A stretch of 64,000 bases of DNA from JAEUMY01 sp033764435 (GTDB lineage Bacteria > Pseudomonadota > Gammaproteobacteria > Burkholderiales > Usitatibacteraceae), in assembly GCA_033764435.1 (NCBI GenBank), contig JANRIX010000058.1, positions 62,001 through 126,000 on the forward strand, read 5' to 3'. The translations under genes and the position numbers were made by a program. This document shows, in pieces, positions 1 to 8,942 of the stretch (positions within the stretch are counted from its first letter, which is position 1; the number at the start of each line of letters is the position of its first letter). Below the pieces are notes generated by a model. The model was given only the letters and a program-made list of their open reading frames with translations, had not been told where the DNA came from and made no database searches.

Positions 1-2
1 AC

Positions 3-701
3 TACCTGGGTGAAGTGGTCGTGCCGAAGGGCGGCAATCCGAACAGCGTCGTGCCCGGCTTCTATGCGGCGGGCGAAGTGGGCTGCGCGTCGATCCACGG
101 CGCCAACCGTCTCGGCACCAATTCGCTCACGGATCTGCTGGTCATGGGCAAGTCGTCCGGCGACAGCATGATCAAATTCATCAAGGGCGAGGGTAGCCAC
201 AAGCCGCTGCCCAAGGATGCAGGCGAATATTCGCAGTCACGCCTCGCGAAGCTGGACGCACAGAGCAACGGCGAGAATGTCGCCGATGTCGGCAATGAAA
301 TGCGTCGCACCATGCAGGCGCATTGCGGCGTGTTCCGCTTCCCGGACATGCTGGTCGCCGGTGTGGAAAAGATCAAGCAAGTGGCAGAACGTGCCGATAA
401 GCTGGAGATCAAGGACAAGAGCAAGGTCTTCAACACCGCGCGAATCGAGGCGCTTGAGCTGCAAAACCTGATCGAGGTGGCCAAGGCGACCATGATCTCG
501 GCCGAGGCGCGCAAGGAAACGCGTGGTGCACATGACCGCGCCGACTTCCACGATCGCCCCGGCTTCGTTGCTGGCCGCGATGACCAGAACTGGCTGAAGC
601 ACACGCTTTGGTATCGCGAGGAGAACAAACTGGATTACAAGCCGGTCAACCTGAAGCCCCTGACCGTCGAGTCTTTCGAGCCCAAGGCTCGCGTCTACTG
701 A
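3..701 (+). CDS. sdhA: Succinate dehydrogenase flavoprotein subunit, C-terminal part
   Basis: The reading frame is open to the left window edge, so only the last 232 or so residues are present. They contain the family stretch VVPGFYAAGE followed by HGANRLGTNSL, which binds FAD and dicarboxylate in SdhA/FrdA proteins, and the helical C-terminal domain. SdhA oxidises succinate to fumarate on the inner face of the cytoplasmic membrane and passes electrons to SdhB. The sdhB start is 15 bp downstream, so the two are almost certainly one operon whose upstream genes lie outside the window. One copy of the 12-bp palindrome falls inside the gene. Identification is secure. Confidence 0.97.
   Translation, partial: YLGEVVVPKGGNPNSVVPGFYAAGEVGCASIHGANRLGTNSLTDLLVMGKSSGDSMIKFIKGEGSHKPLPKDAGEYSQSRLAKLDAQSNGENVADVGNEMRRTMQAHCGVFRFPDMLVAGVEKIKQVAERADKLEIKDKSKVFNTARIEALELQNLIEVAKATMISAEARKETRGAHDRADFHDRPGFVAGRDDQNWLKHTLWYREENKLDYKPVNLKPLTVESFEPKARVY
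223..234. repeat. 12-bp palindrome inside sdhA
   Basis: Perfect copy read as E-Y-S (D-A-G-E-Y-S-Q-S), in a loop of the flavoprotein. Confidence 0.95.
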
Positions 702-716
702 TTCCGAGCACTGACC

Positions 717-1412
717 ATGAAATTCAGCATTCTCCGATTTGACCCCGACAAGGACGCCAAGCCGTACTTCAAGGAGTACGACGTCAAGCTCGAAGAGAGC
801 GACCGCATGTTGCTGGATGCGCTGGTGCGCATCAAGACCATGGATGACTCGCTGGCGCTGCGCCGTTCATGCCGCGAAGGCATCTGCGGCTCGGACGCCA
901 TGAACATCAACGGCAAGAATGGCCTCGCCTGCATCACCAAGATTGCCGACCTGACCGAACCCGTGGTGCTGAAGCCTCTGCCCGGACTGCCCATCATCCG
1001 CGACCTGATCGTGGACATGACCCAGTTCTTCAAGCAGTACCACTCGATCAAGCCGTATGTGCAGAACTTCGAGCCGACGCCGGAGAAGGAACGCCTGCAG
1101 TCACCCGAAGCCCGTGCGGAACTGGATGGACTCTACGAGTGCATTCTGTGCGCCTGCTGCTCGACCTCCTGCCCGTCGTTCTGGTGGAACCCGGACAAGT
1201 TTGTGGGACCAGCCGGCCTGCTCGCCGCCTATCGTTTCATCGCCGACACGCGTGACCAGGCGACCAACGAGCGCCTCGACAATCTGGAAGATCCGTATCG
1301 CCTGTTCCGCTGCCACACCATCATGAACTGCGTGGATGTGTGTCCGAAGGGGCTGAACCCGACGCATGCGATCGGCAAAATCAAGGAGATGATGGTCAAG
1401 CGGGCGGTCTGA
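717..1412 (+). CDS. sdhB: Succinate dehydrogenase iron-sulfur subunit
   Basis: A 231-residue protein of normal SdhB length. The N-terminal ferredoxin domain has the [2Fe-2S] ligand pattern CREGICGSDAM followed later by a Cys in NGLAC. The C-terminal domain has CILCACCSTSCP and CHTIMNCVDVCPKG, the cysteine sets for the [4Fe-4S] and [3Fe-4S] clusters. It relays electrons from the SdhA flavin to quinone through the membrane anchor subunits. It lies between sdhA and the flavinylation factor gene sdhE. Confidence 0.98.
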   Translation: MKFSILRFDPDKDAKPYFKEYDVKLEESDRMLLDALVRIKTMDDSLALRRSCREGICGSDAMNINGKNGLACITKIADLTEPVVLKPLPGLPIIRDLIVDMTQFFKQYHSIKPYVQNFEPTPEKERLQSPEARAELDGLYECILCACCSTSCPSFWWNPDKFVGPAGLLAAYRFIADTRDQATNERLDNLEDPYRLFRCHTIMNCVDVCPKGLNPTHAIGKIKEMMVKRAV

Positions 1413-1413
1413 C

Positions 1414-1674
1414 GTGGACGGTCGCGCGCGGGACCGCCTGCGTTGGCGGGCGAGAAGGGGATTGCTGGAGAATGACCTGTTGCTGACCCGGTATCTCGAC
1501 CGGCATCTTGCGGTGATGGGTGAGGAAGAGATGCGGTTGCTGGACAGGCTGTTGCTGCTGGATGACAACAATTTGCTGGATCTGCTGATGGGGCGCACCG
1601 TCAGCGACGATCCGGGTCTTGCCGGACTGATCGCGAATATTCGCGATGGCATCGGCAGCCCGGACCACCAATAA
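1414..1674 (+). CDS. sdhE: SDH assembly factor SdhE (FAD assembly factor)
   Basis: An 86-residue protein whose N-terminus (RLRWRARRGLLENDLLL) matches the conserved RxxWxxRRGMLELD core of SdhE/Sdh5 proteins, which promote covalent FAD attachment to SdhA. It starts with GTG one base after the sdhB stop codon, so translation is probably coupled. The last residues (I-A-N-I-R-D) are encoded by a copy of the 12-bp palindrome, apparently tolerated because the C-terminal tail is not conserved. Position between sdhB and gltA fits the family. Confidence 0.93.
   Translation: MDGRARDRLRWRARRGLLENDLLLTRYLDRHLAVMGEEEMRLLDRLLLLDDNNLLDLLMGRTVSDDPGLAGLIANIRDGIGSPDHQ
1633..1644. repeat. 12-bp palindrome inside sdhE
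   Basis: Perfect copy read as A-N-I-R, with flanks extending it to a 16-bp palindrome (1631-1646). Confidence 0.95.
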
Positions 1675-1698
1675 GAACCTGGACCCGGAGTGAATGAC

Positions 1699-2991
1699 AT
1701 GAACGAAAAAGGCAAGGCAACACTCTCCTACGACGGCAAGACCGTCGATCTGCCCGTCTACGGCGGGGCCCATGGTCCCGATGTGATCGACATCCGCAAG
1801 CTCTACGGCCAGACCGGCATGTTCACCTACGACCCGGGCTTCATGTCCACGGCGTCGTGCAATTCCCGCATAACCTTCATTGATGGCGACAAGGGCGAGC
1901 TGCTTTATCGCGGCTATCCAATCGAGCAGCTCGCCACCAAATGCGACTTCCTCCAGGTCTGCTACTTGCTGCTTTACGGCGATCTGCCGGATGCCAAGCA
2001 GCGTGAAGACTTCGTTGATCGGGTGACCCACCACACCATGGTGCATGAGCAGATGCAGTTCTTTCTGCGTGGGTTCCGACGTGATGCACACCCGATGGCC
2101 GTCATGACCGGTCTGGTGAGCGCACTGTCCGCGTTCTATCCCGACTCCATCAACCTGAATGACGCGCAGCAGCGCGACATCTCGGCCATCCGCCTGATCG
2201 CCAAGCTGCCAACACTCACCGCCATGGCCTACAAGTACACGGTCGGCCAGCCGCTCATCTACCCGCAGAACAACCTCGACTACACCTCGAACTTCATGCG
2301 CATGATGTTCGCGGTGCCCGCGGAGGAGTACAAGGTCAACAACGTCCTGGTGCGCGCACTGGACCGCATTTTCATCCTGCATGCCGACCACGAGCAGAAT
2401 GCGTCCACCTCCACCGTTCGTCTCTGCGCATCCTCGGGCACCAATCCGTTCGCAGCCATTGCAGCCGGTGTCGCCTGCCTGTGGGGTCCGGCCCACGGCG
2501 GCGCCAACGAAGCCGCGCTCAACATGCTCTACGACATCCAGAAACAGGGTGGCGTGGAGAAGATCGGCGAGTTCATCAATCAGGTGAAGGACAAGAATTC
2601 CAACGTGCGCCTCATGGGCTTCGGCCATCGCGTGTACAAGAACTACGATCCGCGCGCCAAGCTGATGCGTGAGACCTGCCACGAAGTGCTGCAGGAGCTT
2701 GGGCTTCAGGATGATCCGTTGTTCAAGCTCGCCATGGCGCTGGAGAAGATCGCCTTGGAAGACGATTACTTCGTTTCCCGCAAGCTCTATCCCAACGTCG
2801 ATTTCTATTCCGGCATCGTGCAGAAGGCCATTGGCATTCCGGTGCCGCTGTTCACGGCCATCTTTGCGCTGGCGCGCACCGTCGGCTGGATTGCACAGCT
2901 CAATGAAATGATCGCCGATCCCGAGTACAAGATCGGCCGTCCCCGCCAGCTTTACGTCGGCGCTGAACGCCGAGACGTCAAACAAGCGTGA
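1699..2991 (+). CDS. gltA: Citrate synthase
   Basis: A hexameric-type (GltA) citrate synthase of 430 residues that condenses oxaloacetate and acetyl-CoA. Visible active-site segments are GPAHGGANEAA, GFGHRVYKNYDPRA and VDFYSGIV, supplying the two catalytic histidines and the aspartate. I place the start at ATG 1699 because GGAG at 1687-1690 sits at good ribosome-binding distance from it. The in-frame GTG at 1690 would overlap that site. It is 24 bp from sdhE and probably in the sdh transcript. Confidence 0.97.
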   Translation: MNEKGKATLSYDGKTVDLPVYGGAHGPDVIDIRKLYGQTGMFTYDPGFMSTASCNSRITFIDGDKGELLYRGYPIEQLATKCDFLQVCYLLLYGDLPDAKQREDFVDRVTHHTMVHEQMQFFLRGFRRDAHPMAVMTGLVSALSAFYPDSINLNDAQQRDISAIRLIAKLPTLTAMAYKYTVGQPLIYPQNNLDYTSNFMRMMFAVPAEEYKVNNVLVRALDRIFILHADHEQNASTSTVRLCASSGTNPFAAIAAGVACLWGPAHGGANEAALNMLYDIQKQGGVEKIGEFINQVKDKNSNVRLMGFGHRVYKNYDPRAKLMRETCHEVLQELGLQDDPLFKLAMALEKIALEDDYFVSRKLYPNVDFYSGIVQKAIGIPVPLFTAIFALARTVGWIAQLNEMIADPEYKIGRPRQLYVGAERRDVKQA

Positions 2992-3027
2992 AATAAGCGC
3001 GGCCCACTGACCCACCGAGGTGTTTCC

Positions 3028-5859
3028 ATGATGCGCGAGCTCCAGCAGACTTCGTCCCTTTTCGGCTCCAATGCTCCTTATGTCGAGGAGCTTTACGAGC
3101 AGTACCTGGCCGATCCCGCGTCAGTGCCCGAGAGCTGGAGAGTCCAGTTTGATGCGCTGCCGAACGTTGCAGGTCACGCTGGCAAGGATGTCGCGCACAC
3201 ACCCGTCATCGAGGCCTTCGCGCTTCGCGCCAAACAAGGCGCGGTCCGCACGGTTGTGGCCGCTGCCGACGATGGCAAGCAGCTCAAGGTGCTGCAGTTC
3301 ATTCGCGCCCATCGCGTGCTCGGCTCGCGCCAATCCCAGCTTGATCCGCTGAAGCGCATGGAGGTCAATCCGGTTCCCGAACTGGAGTTGTCGTATTACG
3401 GCCTGGGCGATAGCGACATGAACCGCGAGTTCTCCATGGGCTCATGGCAAGGCAGCGTCAACAAGGGCAAGCTCCGTGACATTGTCGACATGGTCAAGCG
3501 CACCTATTGCGGCACGGTGGGTGTGGAGTACATGCACATCGCGTCCACCGAGCAGAAGCGCTGGATCCAGAAAGCCCTTGAAGGCACTCTGTCCACGCCA
3601 GCGTTGCCGGCAGAGGACAAGCGCGCCATCCTGGAGCGGCTGACCGCGGCGGAGGGCTTGGAGAAATACCTGCATACCCGCTATGTCGGCCAGAAGCGCT
3701 TTTCGCTCGAAGGCGGTGACAGTCTCATCCCGCTGGTTGACGATCTGATCCTCAACTCCGGTGCCGCCGGCATCAAGGAAGTGGTGCTGGGCATGGCCCA
3801 CCGCGGCCGACTGAACATTCTGGTGAATAGCCTCGGCAAGATTCCCGCCGACCTGTTCAGCGAATTCGAGGGCAAGCATCACGACGACCTGTCATCTGGC
3901 GACGTGAAGTACCACCAGGGCTTCTCTTCGGATATCCAGACCAAGGGCGGCGCGGTCCACCTCACACTCGCGTTCAACCCGTCACACCTTGAAATCGTCA
4001 ATCCGGTTGTCGAGGGTTCTGTGCGCGCCCGCCAGCAGCGCCGTGAGGATCACGACGGCAAGCAGGTTCTGCCCATGTTGATCCATGGAGATGCTGCATT
4101 TGCCGGTCAGGGTGTGGTGATGGAAACGCTGGCGCTGTCGCAGACGCGCGGCTTCCGCACCGGCGGCACGATCCACATCATCGTCAACAACCAGATCGGC
4201 TTCACCACCAGCGACACGCGTGACACTCGTTCGTCGCTGTACTGTACCGACATCGCCAAGATGGTCGAAGCGCCCATCTTCCATGTCAACGCGGATGACC
4301 CGGAAGCGCTGATTGCAGTGGGCCGCATCGCGCTTGAATACCGCATGAAGTTTGGCAAGGATGTCGTCATCGACATGGTTTGCTACCGCAAGCTGGGCCA
4401 CAACGAGCAGGATGAGCCGTTCGTCACCCAGCCGCTGATGTACAAGAAAATTGCCCAGCATCCCGGCACCCGCAAGCTGTACGCGGACAAGCTGACTGCC
4501 GAAGGCGTCATCTCGGCCGGTCATGCGGATGACCTGGTGACCAGCTATCGCGCTGCGCTTGATGCGGGCAAGAGCACCAACAAGAACATCCTCTACGGCA
4601 TCAAGCCGGCGCTGGCGGTGGATTGGGCGCCGTACATGAAGGTCGATTGGCGCCATCCGGTGGATACCTCGGTGCCGCTGGCCACGCTCAAGGACTATGC
4701 CAAGCGCCTCACCCAGCTGCCGTCTGAATTCAAGCCACATCCGACCGTTGAGAAGCTGCTGGCTGCGCGCCGCGATATGGGCGAGGGCAAGCTACCGGTC
4801 GACTGGGGCATGGCCGAGAATCTCGCCTATGCCTCGCTGGTGGCTGCAGGGACGCCGGTGCGCATTTCCGGCCAGGACTGCGGACGCGGAACCTTCGCGC
4901 ATCGTCATGCCGTGATCCATGACCAGAATCGTGAGAAGTGGGATGCCGGCACCTATGTGCCGTTGCAGAACATTGCCGTGCAGCAGGGCAAGTTCCTGGT
5001 CATCGACTCGCTCCTTTCCGAAGAGGCGGTACTCGGATTCGAGTACGGCTACTCCACCGCGCAGCCGTTCGAGTTGGTGATCTGGGAAGCCCAGTTTGGT
5101 GACTTTGCCAACGGAGCCCAGGTGGTCATCGACCAGTTCATCACCTCCGGTGAGGCGAAGTGGGGCCGCATGTGCGGACTCTGCATGTTCTTGCCGCATG
5201 GCTTTGAAGGGCAGGGTCCGGAACATTCGTCGGCACGTCTGGAACGCTTCCTCCAGCTCTGCGCCGAACACAACATCCAGGTCATCGTGCCGTCGACAGC
5301 CGCGCAACTGTTCCACATGATCCGTCGCCAGATGATCCGGCCGATGCGCAAGCCCATGATCGTCATGATGCCGAAGTCGCTGTTGCGCAAGAAGGAATCC
5401 GCATCATCGCTGGACGAACTTGCCAATGGCCGATTCGAAGTCGTGATCGGTGAACAGGAAAAGCTCGCTGCGAAGAAGGTGAAGCGCGTGATCTTCTGCT
5501 CCGGCAAGGTGTACTACGACATCGTGGCAGAGCGAGCCAAGCGCGGCATTGACGACATCGCGGTCGTCCGTATCGAGCAGCTCTATCCCTTCCCGCATGA
5601 AGAGTACAAGGCACAGCTTGACCTCTATCCCAACGCCAAGAGCGTTGTGTGGGCGCAGGAAGAGCCGATGAATCAGGGTGCGTGGCGTTGCATCCAGCAC
5701 TACCTGCTGCGCCCGATGAAAGGCGACCAAAGCCTGGCCTATGCCGGCCGGCCGTCGTCCGCGTCGCCTGCCGTCGGCTACCTCGCCAAGCACAATGAAC
5801 AGCAGAAGGAGCTGGTCGAGGCGGCACTCACCTGGACACAGGCACCGGCGAAGAAGTAA
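3028..5859 (+). CDS. sucA: 2-oxoglutarate dehydrogenase E1 component
   Basis: A 943-residue thiamine-diphosphate enzyme, full length for SucA. It decarboxylates 2-oxoglutarate and transfers the succinyl group to the E2 lipoyl arm. Visible features are the N-terminal E2-binding segment (LFGSNAPYVEELYEQYL), the substrate-site motif GMAHRGRLN near residue 255, and the cofactor region IHGDAAFAGQGV with NNQIGFTT near 350-390. The ATG is preceded by GAGGTG. The gene is followed by sucB and lpdA in the same direction, the complete complex in one locus. No palindrome copy occurs in its 2.8 kb. Confidence 0.98.
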   Translation: MMRELQQTSSLFGSNAPYVEELYEQYLADPASVPESWRVQFDALPNVAGHAGKDVAHTPVIEAFALRAKQGAVRTVVAAADDGKQLKVLQFIRAHRVLGSRQSQLDPLKRMEVNPVPELELSYYGLGDSDMNREFSMGSWQGSVNKGKLRDIVDMVKRTYCGTVGVEYMHIASTEQKRWIQKALEGTLSTPALPAEDKRAILERLTAAEGLEKYLHTRYVGQKRFSLEGGDSLIPLVDDLILNSGAAGIKEVVLGMAHRGRLNILVNSLGKIPADLFSEFEGKHHDDLSSGDVKYHQGFSSDIQTKGGAVHLTLAFNPSHLEIVNPVVEGSVRARQQRREDHDGKQVLPMLIHGDAAFAGQGVVMETLALSQTRGFRTGGTIHIIVNNQIGFTTSDTRDTRSSLYCTDIAKMVEAPIFHVNADDPEALIAVGRIALEYRMKFGKDVVIDMVCYRKLGHNEQDEPFVTQPLMYKKIAQHPGTRKLYADKLTAEGVISAGHADDLVTSYRAALDAGKSTNKNILYGIKPALAVDWAPYMKVDWRHPVDTSVPLATLKDYAKRLTQLPSEFKPHPTVEKLLAARRDMGEGKLPVDWGMAENLAYASLVAAGTPVRISGQDCGRGTFAHRHAVIHDQNREKWDAGTYVPLQNIAVQQGKFLVIDSLLSEEAVLGFEYGYSTAQPFELVIWEAQFGDFANGAQVVIDQFITSGEAKWGRMCGLCMFLPHGFEGQGPEHSSARLERFLQLCAEHNIQVIVPSTAAQLFHMIRRQMIRPMRKPMIVMMPKSLLRKKESASSLDELANGRFEVVIGEQEKLAAKKVKRVIFCSGKVYYDIVAERAKRGIDDIAVVRIEQLYPFPHEEYKAQLDLYPNAKSVVWAQEEPMNQGAWRCIQHYLLRPMKGDQSLAYAGRPSSASPAVGYLAKHNEQQKELVEAALTWTQAPAKK

Positions 5860-5916
5860 TCCGCGAACAAGGCATTTTCCGCACGCCCCTCCAACAAGAA
5901 GATCGAGGAATCCACC

Positions 5917-7122
5917 ATGCAAGTCGAAGTCAAGGTCCCCCAGTTGTCCGAATCGGTCTCGGAGGCCACGCTTGTTTCCTGGCACAAGAAGGAAGGCGAG
6001 GCCGTCAAGCGCGACGAGAACCTCATCGACATTGAAACCGACAAGGTCGTGATGGAATTGCCCGCGCCGGTCGATGGCGTGCTGGTCAAGATCATCAAGG
6101 GTGATCGCGGCACCGTGACCAGCGGTGAAATCATTGCCATGATCGACACGGCAGCGACTGCCACGGCTGCCCCGGCCAAGGCCGCCGCGCCTGCAGCGGA
6201 AAAAGTCGCTGCTGCAGCACCCGCACCCGCCGCGGCCGCGATGAGCCCTGCAGCCGCCAAGATCGCTGCGGAGAACAATGTGAGCGACGTCGCCGGCACC
6301 GGCCGCGGCGGTCGCGTGACCAAGGAGGATGTGGTCAACAAGGTCAGCGGTGCTGCGCCCGCCGCAGCGCCGGCACCGTCCGCGAAGCCGGCTGCCCCGC
6401 CGGTGGCCATGCCCGTCGGCGACCGCGCCGAGCAGCGCGTGCCGATGTCCCGCCTGCGCGCCCGCATCGCCGAGCGCCTGGTGCAGTCGCAATCGACGGC
6501 CGCCATCCTGACCACGTTCAACGAAGTGAACATGCAGCCGGTCATCGACCTGCGCAACAAGTACAAGGACAAGTTCGAGAAGGAGCATGGCGTGAAGCTG
6601 GGCTTCATGTCCTTCTTCGTGAAGGCCGCCACCTACGCGTTGAAGAAGTACCCGATCGTCAACGCCAGCATCGACGGTAACGATATTGTCTATCACGGCT
6701 ACTACGACGTGGGCATCGCGGTCGGTACCGAGCGCGGCCTGGTCGTGCCCATTCTGCGCAATGCCGATCTCATGTCCATCGCCGACATCGAGAAGGCCAT
6801 CGCTGACTTTGGCAAGCGCGCCAAGGACGGCAAGCTCACGCTGGAAGAGCTCTCTGGCGGCACGTTCTCGATTTCGAATGGCGGCGTGTTCGGCTCCATG
6901 CTGTCCACACCCATCATCAATCCACCCCAGAGCGCCATCCTCGGCGTGCACGCCACCAAGGAACGCGCGGTGGTCGAGAACGGACAGGTCGTGGTGCGCC
7001 CGATGAACTATCTGGCCATGTCCTATGACCACCGCATCATCGACGGCCGCGAGGCCGTGCTGACGCTGGTGGCGATCAAGGAAGCGCTCGAGGATCCGGC
7101 TCGCCTGCTCCTTGACGTCTGA
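5917..7122 (+). CDS. sucB: Dihydrolipoyllysine succinyltransferase, E2 of 2-oxoglutarate dehydrogenase
   Basis: A 401-residue E2 with one N-terminal lipoyl domain (about 1-76, lipoylated Lys43 in ETDKVVME), an Ala/Pro-rich linker, a peripheral-subunit-binding domain (about 105-143), a second Ala/Pro linker and the catalytic domain. The active-site histidine is in MSYDHRIIDGREAV near the C-terminus. It transfers the succinyl group to CoA. The start has an upstream GAGGAA. A terminator-like hairpin follows 23 bp after the stop codon. Confidence 0.98.
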   Translation: MQVEVKVPQLSESVSEATLVSWHKKEGEAVKRDENLIDIETDKVVMELPAPVDGVLVKIIKGDRGTVTSGEIIAMIDTAATATAAPAKAAAPAAEKVAAAAPAPAAAAMSPAAAKIAAENNVSDVAGTGRGGRVTKEDVVNKVSGAAPAAAPAPSAKPAAPPVAMPVGDRAEQRVPMSRLRARIAERLVQSQSTAAILTTFNEVNMQPVIDLRNKYKDKFEKEHGVKLGFMSFFVKAATYALKKYPIVNASIDGNDIVYHGYYDVGIAVGTERGLVVPILRNADLMSIADIEKAIADFGKRAKDGKLTLEELSGGTFSISNGGVFGSMLSTPIINPPQSAILGVHATKERAVVENGQVVVRPMNYLAMSYDHRIIDGREAVLTLVAIKEALEDPARLLLDV

Positions 7123-7124
7123 TC

Positions 7125-7415
7125 TTGGCCAGAAGCAAGAAATGGAAGCCCGCGAATCTCTTCAAGCGGGCTTTCTTTTTCGTCGTCGGGTCGTTGTTGA
7201 TCGGACTGCTGATTGTCGTGTTCGAGAAGCTGCTGGCCCTGCATCTGCCCAAGCATTTCTCAGTGTCCATCGGTGTAGGTTTGGGTGTGGCGGTCGGCGT
7301 GGCGGTGATGAAACTGGTGAAACAACCCCCACTTTTCATGAAGAACGTGTCGCCCTGGGTCGCCGGTTTCTGTGCCGGTCTGGGTGTGCATCTGGCGCGC
7401 TTCTGGCTGCGCTGA
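7125..7415 (+). CDS. Small membrane protein between sucB and lpdA
   Basis: A 96-residue reading frame with a basic N-terminus (ARSKKWKPANLFKRA) and two to three hydrophobic segments (about 16-38, 45-62, 76-92), plausible for an inner-membrane protein. No family was recognised. The frame is closed upstream at 7113-7115, and the only early initiation codons are TTG 7125 or CTG 7119, both weak. A textbook terminator hairpin (7146-7180) lies inside its first 20 codons, so either it is poorly expressed or the true start is further in. The composition argues for a real membrane protein, but I am not sure. Confidence 0.5.
   Translation: MARSKKWKPANLFKRAFFFVVGSLLIGLLIVVFEKLLALHLPKHFSVSIGVGLGVAVGVAVMKLVKQPPLFMKNVSPWVAGFCAGLGVHLARFWLR
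7146..7180 (+). terminator. Rho-independent terminator after sucB
   Basis: An 8-bp perfect stem, AAGCCCGC (7146-7153) and GCGGGCTT (7166-7173), with a 12-nt loop and then TCTTTTT. This is the classic intrinsic-terminator layout, 23 bp after the sucB stop. It overlaps the start of the small membrane-protein frame. Confidence 0.7.
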
Positions 7416-7442
7416 GTCCTGACTCGCGGGCTCATTGAGCCT

Positions 7443-7454
7443 GCGAATATTCGC
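7443..7454. repeat. 12-bp palindrome GCGAATATTCGC, upstream of lpdA
   Basis: Perfect copy in the short gap before lpdA, ending 17 bp before its ATG and just upstream of the ribosome-binding region. Confidence 0.95.
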
Positions 7455-7471
7455 GAATCGGAGAAACGGAA

Positions 7472-8902
7472 ATGTCGCAACAATTTGATGTCGTCGTCAT
7501 CGGTGCCGGCCCCGGCGGCTACACCGCCGCCAACCGCGCAGGCCAGCTCGGCTTGAAAACCGCCTGTATCGAGGGCTGGAAGAACGCCAAGGGCGACATG
7601 GCGCTGGGCGGCACTTGCCTCAACGTGGGTTGCATCCCGTCCAAGGCGCTGCTGGCGTCCTCCGAGGAATTCGAGAAGGTCAGCCACCATCTCGACGTGC
7701 ACGGCATCAGCGTCGCAGGTGCCAAGTTCGATCTGGCCAAGATGCAGGCGCGCAAGGACGGCATCGTCTCCAAGTTCACCAAAGGCATCGAGTTCCTGTT
7801 CAAGAAGAACAAGGTCACCTGGCTGCAGGGCTTCGGCAAGTTCGTGTCCGGTGGCGACGTGTACACCATTGAAGTCACGAATGGCGACAAGAAGGAAACC
7901 ATCACGGCCAAGCATGTCATTGTCGCCACGGGTTCCAAGGCCCGTCACCTGCCCGGCATCACGGTGGACAACGAGAATATCTGCGACAACGAAGGCGCAT
8001 TGGCCCTGACCGCTGTGCCCAAGAAACTGGGCGTCATCGGTGCCGGCGTGATCGGCCTGGAGTTGGGCAGCGTGTGGCGCCGCCTGGGCGCGGAAGTCAC
8101 AGTGCTGGAAGCGTTGCCCACTTTCCTCGCTGCTGCGGACGAAGCGGTTGCCAAGGAAGCGTGGAAAGCCTTCACCAAGGAGCAGGGTCTCAACATCAAG
8201 CTCGGCGTGAAGATCGACAAGGTCACGCAGAAGAAGAGCGGCATCACGGTCGAGTACCGCGATGACCAGGATCTCGCGCAGAAGCTGGAGTGCGACAAGC
8301 TCATCGTCTCCGTGGGGCGCATTCCCAACACCGACGGCCTGGATGCGGCTGCGGTCGGTCTCAAGGTCGGCGAGCGCGGCTTCATCGAGGTGGACGAGCA
8401 TTGCAAGACCAACCTGCCCAATGTCTGGGCCATCGGCGACGTGGTGCGTGGCCCCATGCTGGCGCACAAGGCAGAGGATGAAGGTGTCCTCGTGGCCGAG
8501 ATGATCGCCGGCCAGAAGCCGCACCTCGACTACAACTGCATTCCCTGGATCATCTACACCTCGCCCGAGGTGGCGTGGGTGGGCAAGACCGAGCAGCAGC
8601 TCAAGGCCGAAGGTGTCGCCGTCAAGGTAGGCCAGGCACCCTTCATGATCAATGGCCGGGCGCTGGGCATGGCGACGGGTTCCGGCTTCGTGAAAATGAT
8701 CGCGGATGCCAAGACCGACCGCATCCTGGGCGTGCACATCGTCCATGCCAATGCGTCGGAGCTGATCCAGGAAGCCGTGGTGGCGATGGAGTTTGCGGGC
8801 GCCTCTGAAGATATCGCGCGCATCACGCACGGACATCCGACGTTGTCCGAGGTCATGCGCGAGGCGGCGCTGGCGGTGGACAAGCGCACGCTGAACATGT
8901 GA
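7472..8902 (+). CDS. lpdA: Dihydrolipoyl dehydrogenase (E3)
   Basis: A 476-residue FAD flavoprotein that reoxidises dihydrolipoyl groups of E2 with NAD+. The FAD-binding GxGxxG is VIGAGPGGYTAA (10-20), the redox disulfide is Cys49-Cys54 in GGTCLNVGC, the NAD-binding motif is GVIGAGVIGLELGS, the second FAD motif is VWAIGDVV, and the catalytic His-Glu region is THGHPTLSEV at the C-terminus. It completes the 2-oxoglutarate dehydrogenase set with sucA and sucB. Confidence 0.98.
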   Translation: MSQQFDVVVIGAGPGGYTAANRAGQLGLKTACIEGWKNAKGDMALGGTCLNVGCIPSKALLASSEEFEKVSHHLDVHGISVAGAKFDLAKMQARKDGIVSKFTKGIEFLFKKNKVTWLQGFGKFVSGGDVYTIEVTNGDKKETITAKHVIVATGSKARHLPGITVDNENICDNEGALALTAVPKKLGVIGAGVIGLELGSVWRRLGAEVTVLEALPTFLAAADEAVAKEAWKAFTKEQGLNIKLGVKIDKVTQKKSGITVEYRDDQDLAQKLECDKLIVSVGRIPNTDGLDAAAVGLKVGERGFIEVDEHCKTNLPNVWAIGDVVRGPMLAHKAEDEGVLVAEMIAGQKPHLDYNCIPWIIYTSPEVAWVGKTEQQLKAEGVAVKVGQAPFMINGRALGMATGSGFVKMIADAKTDRILGVHIVHANASELIQEAVVAMEFAGASEDIARITHGHPTLSEVMREAALAVDKRTLNM

Positions 8903-8913
8903 ACGGGGCCAAC

Positions 8914-8925
8914 GCGAATATTCGC
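8914..8925. repeat. 12-bp palindrome, upstream of zapE
   Basis: Perfect copy in the 40-bp gap between lpdA and zapE, ending 17 bp before the zapE GTG codon, the same spacing as the copy before lpdA. Confidence 0.95.
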
Positions 8926-8942
8926 AATTCCCGGGTACGCCG

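Noticed and set aside
1396..3015. Long open frame on the minus strand opposite gltA
   Set aside because: It lies entirely opposite well-supported citrate synthase coding sequence, has no recognisable domains and arises from high-GC codon structure.
5404..8836. Two long minus-strand frames opposite sucB and lpdA
   Set aside because: His/Gly-rich low-information translations opposite conserved enzymes; antisense shadows.
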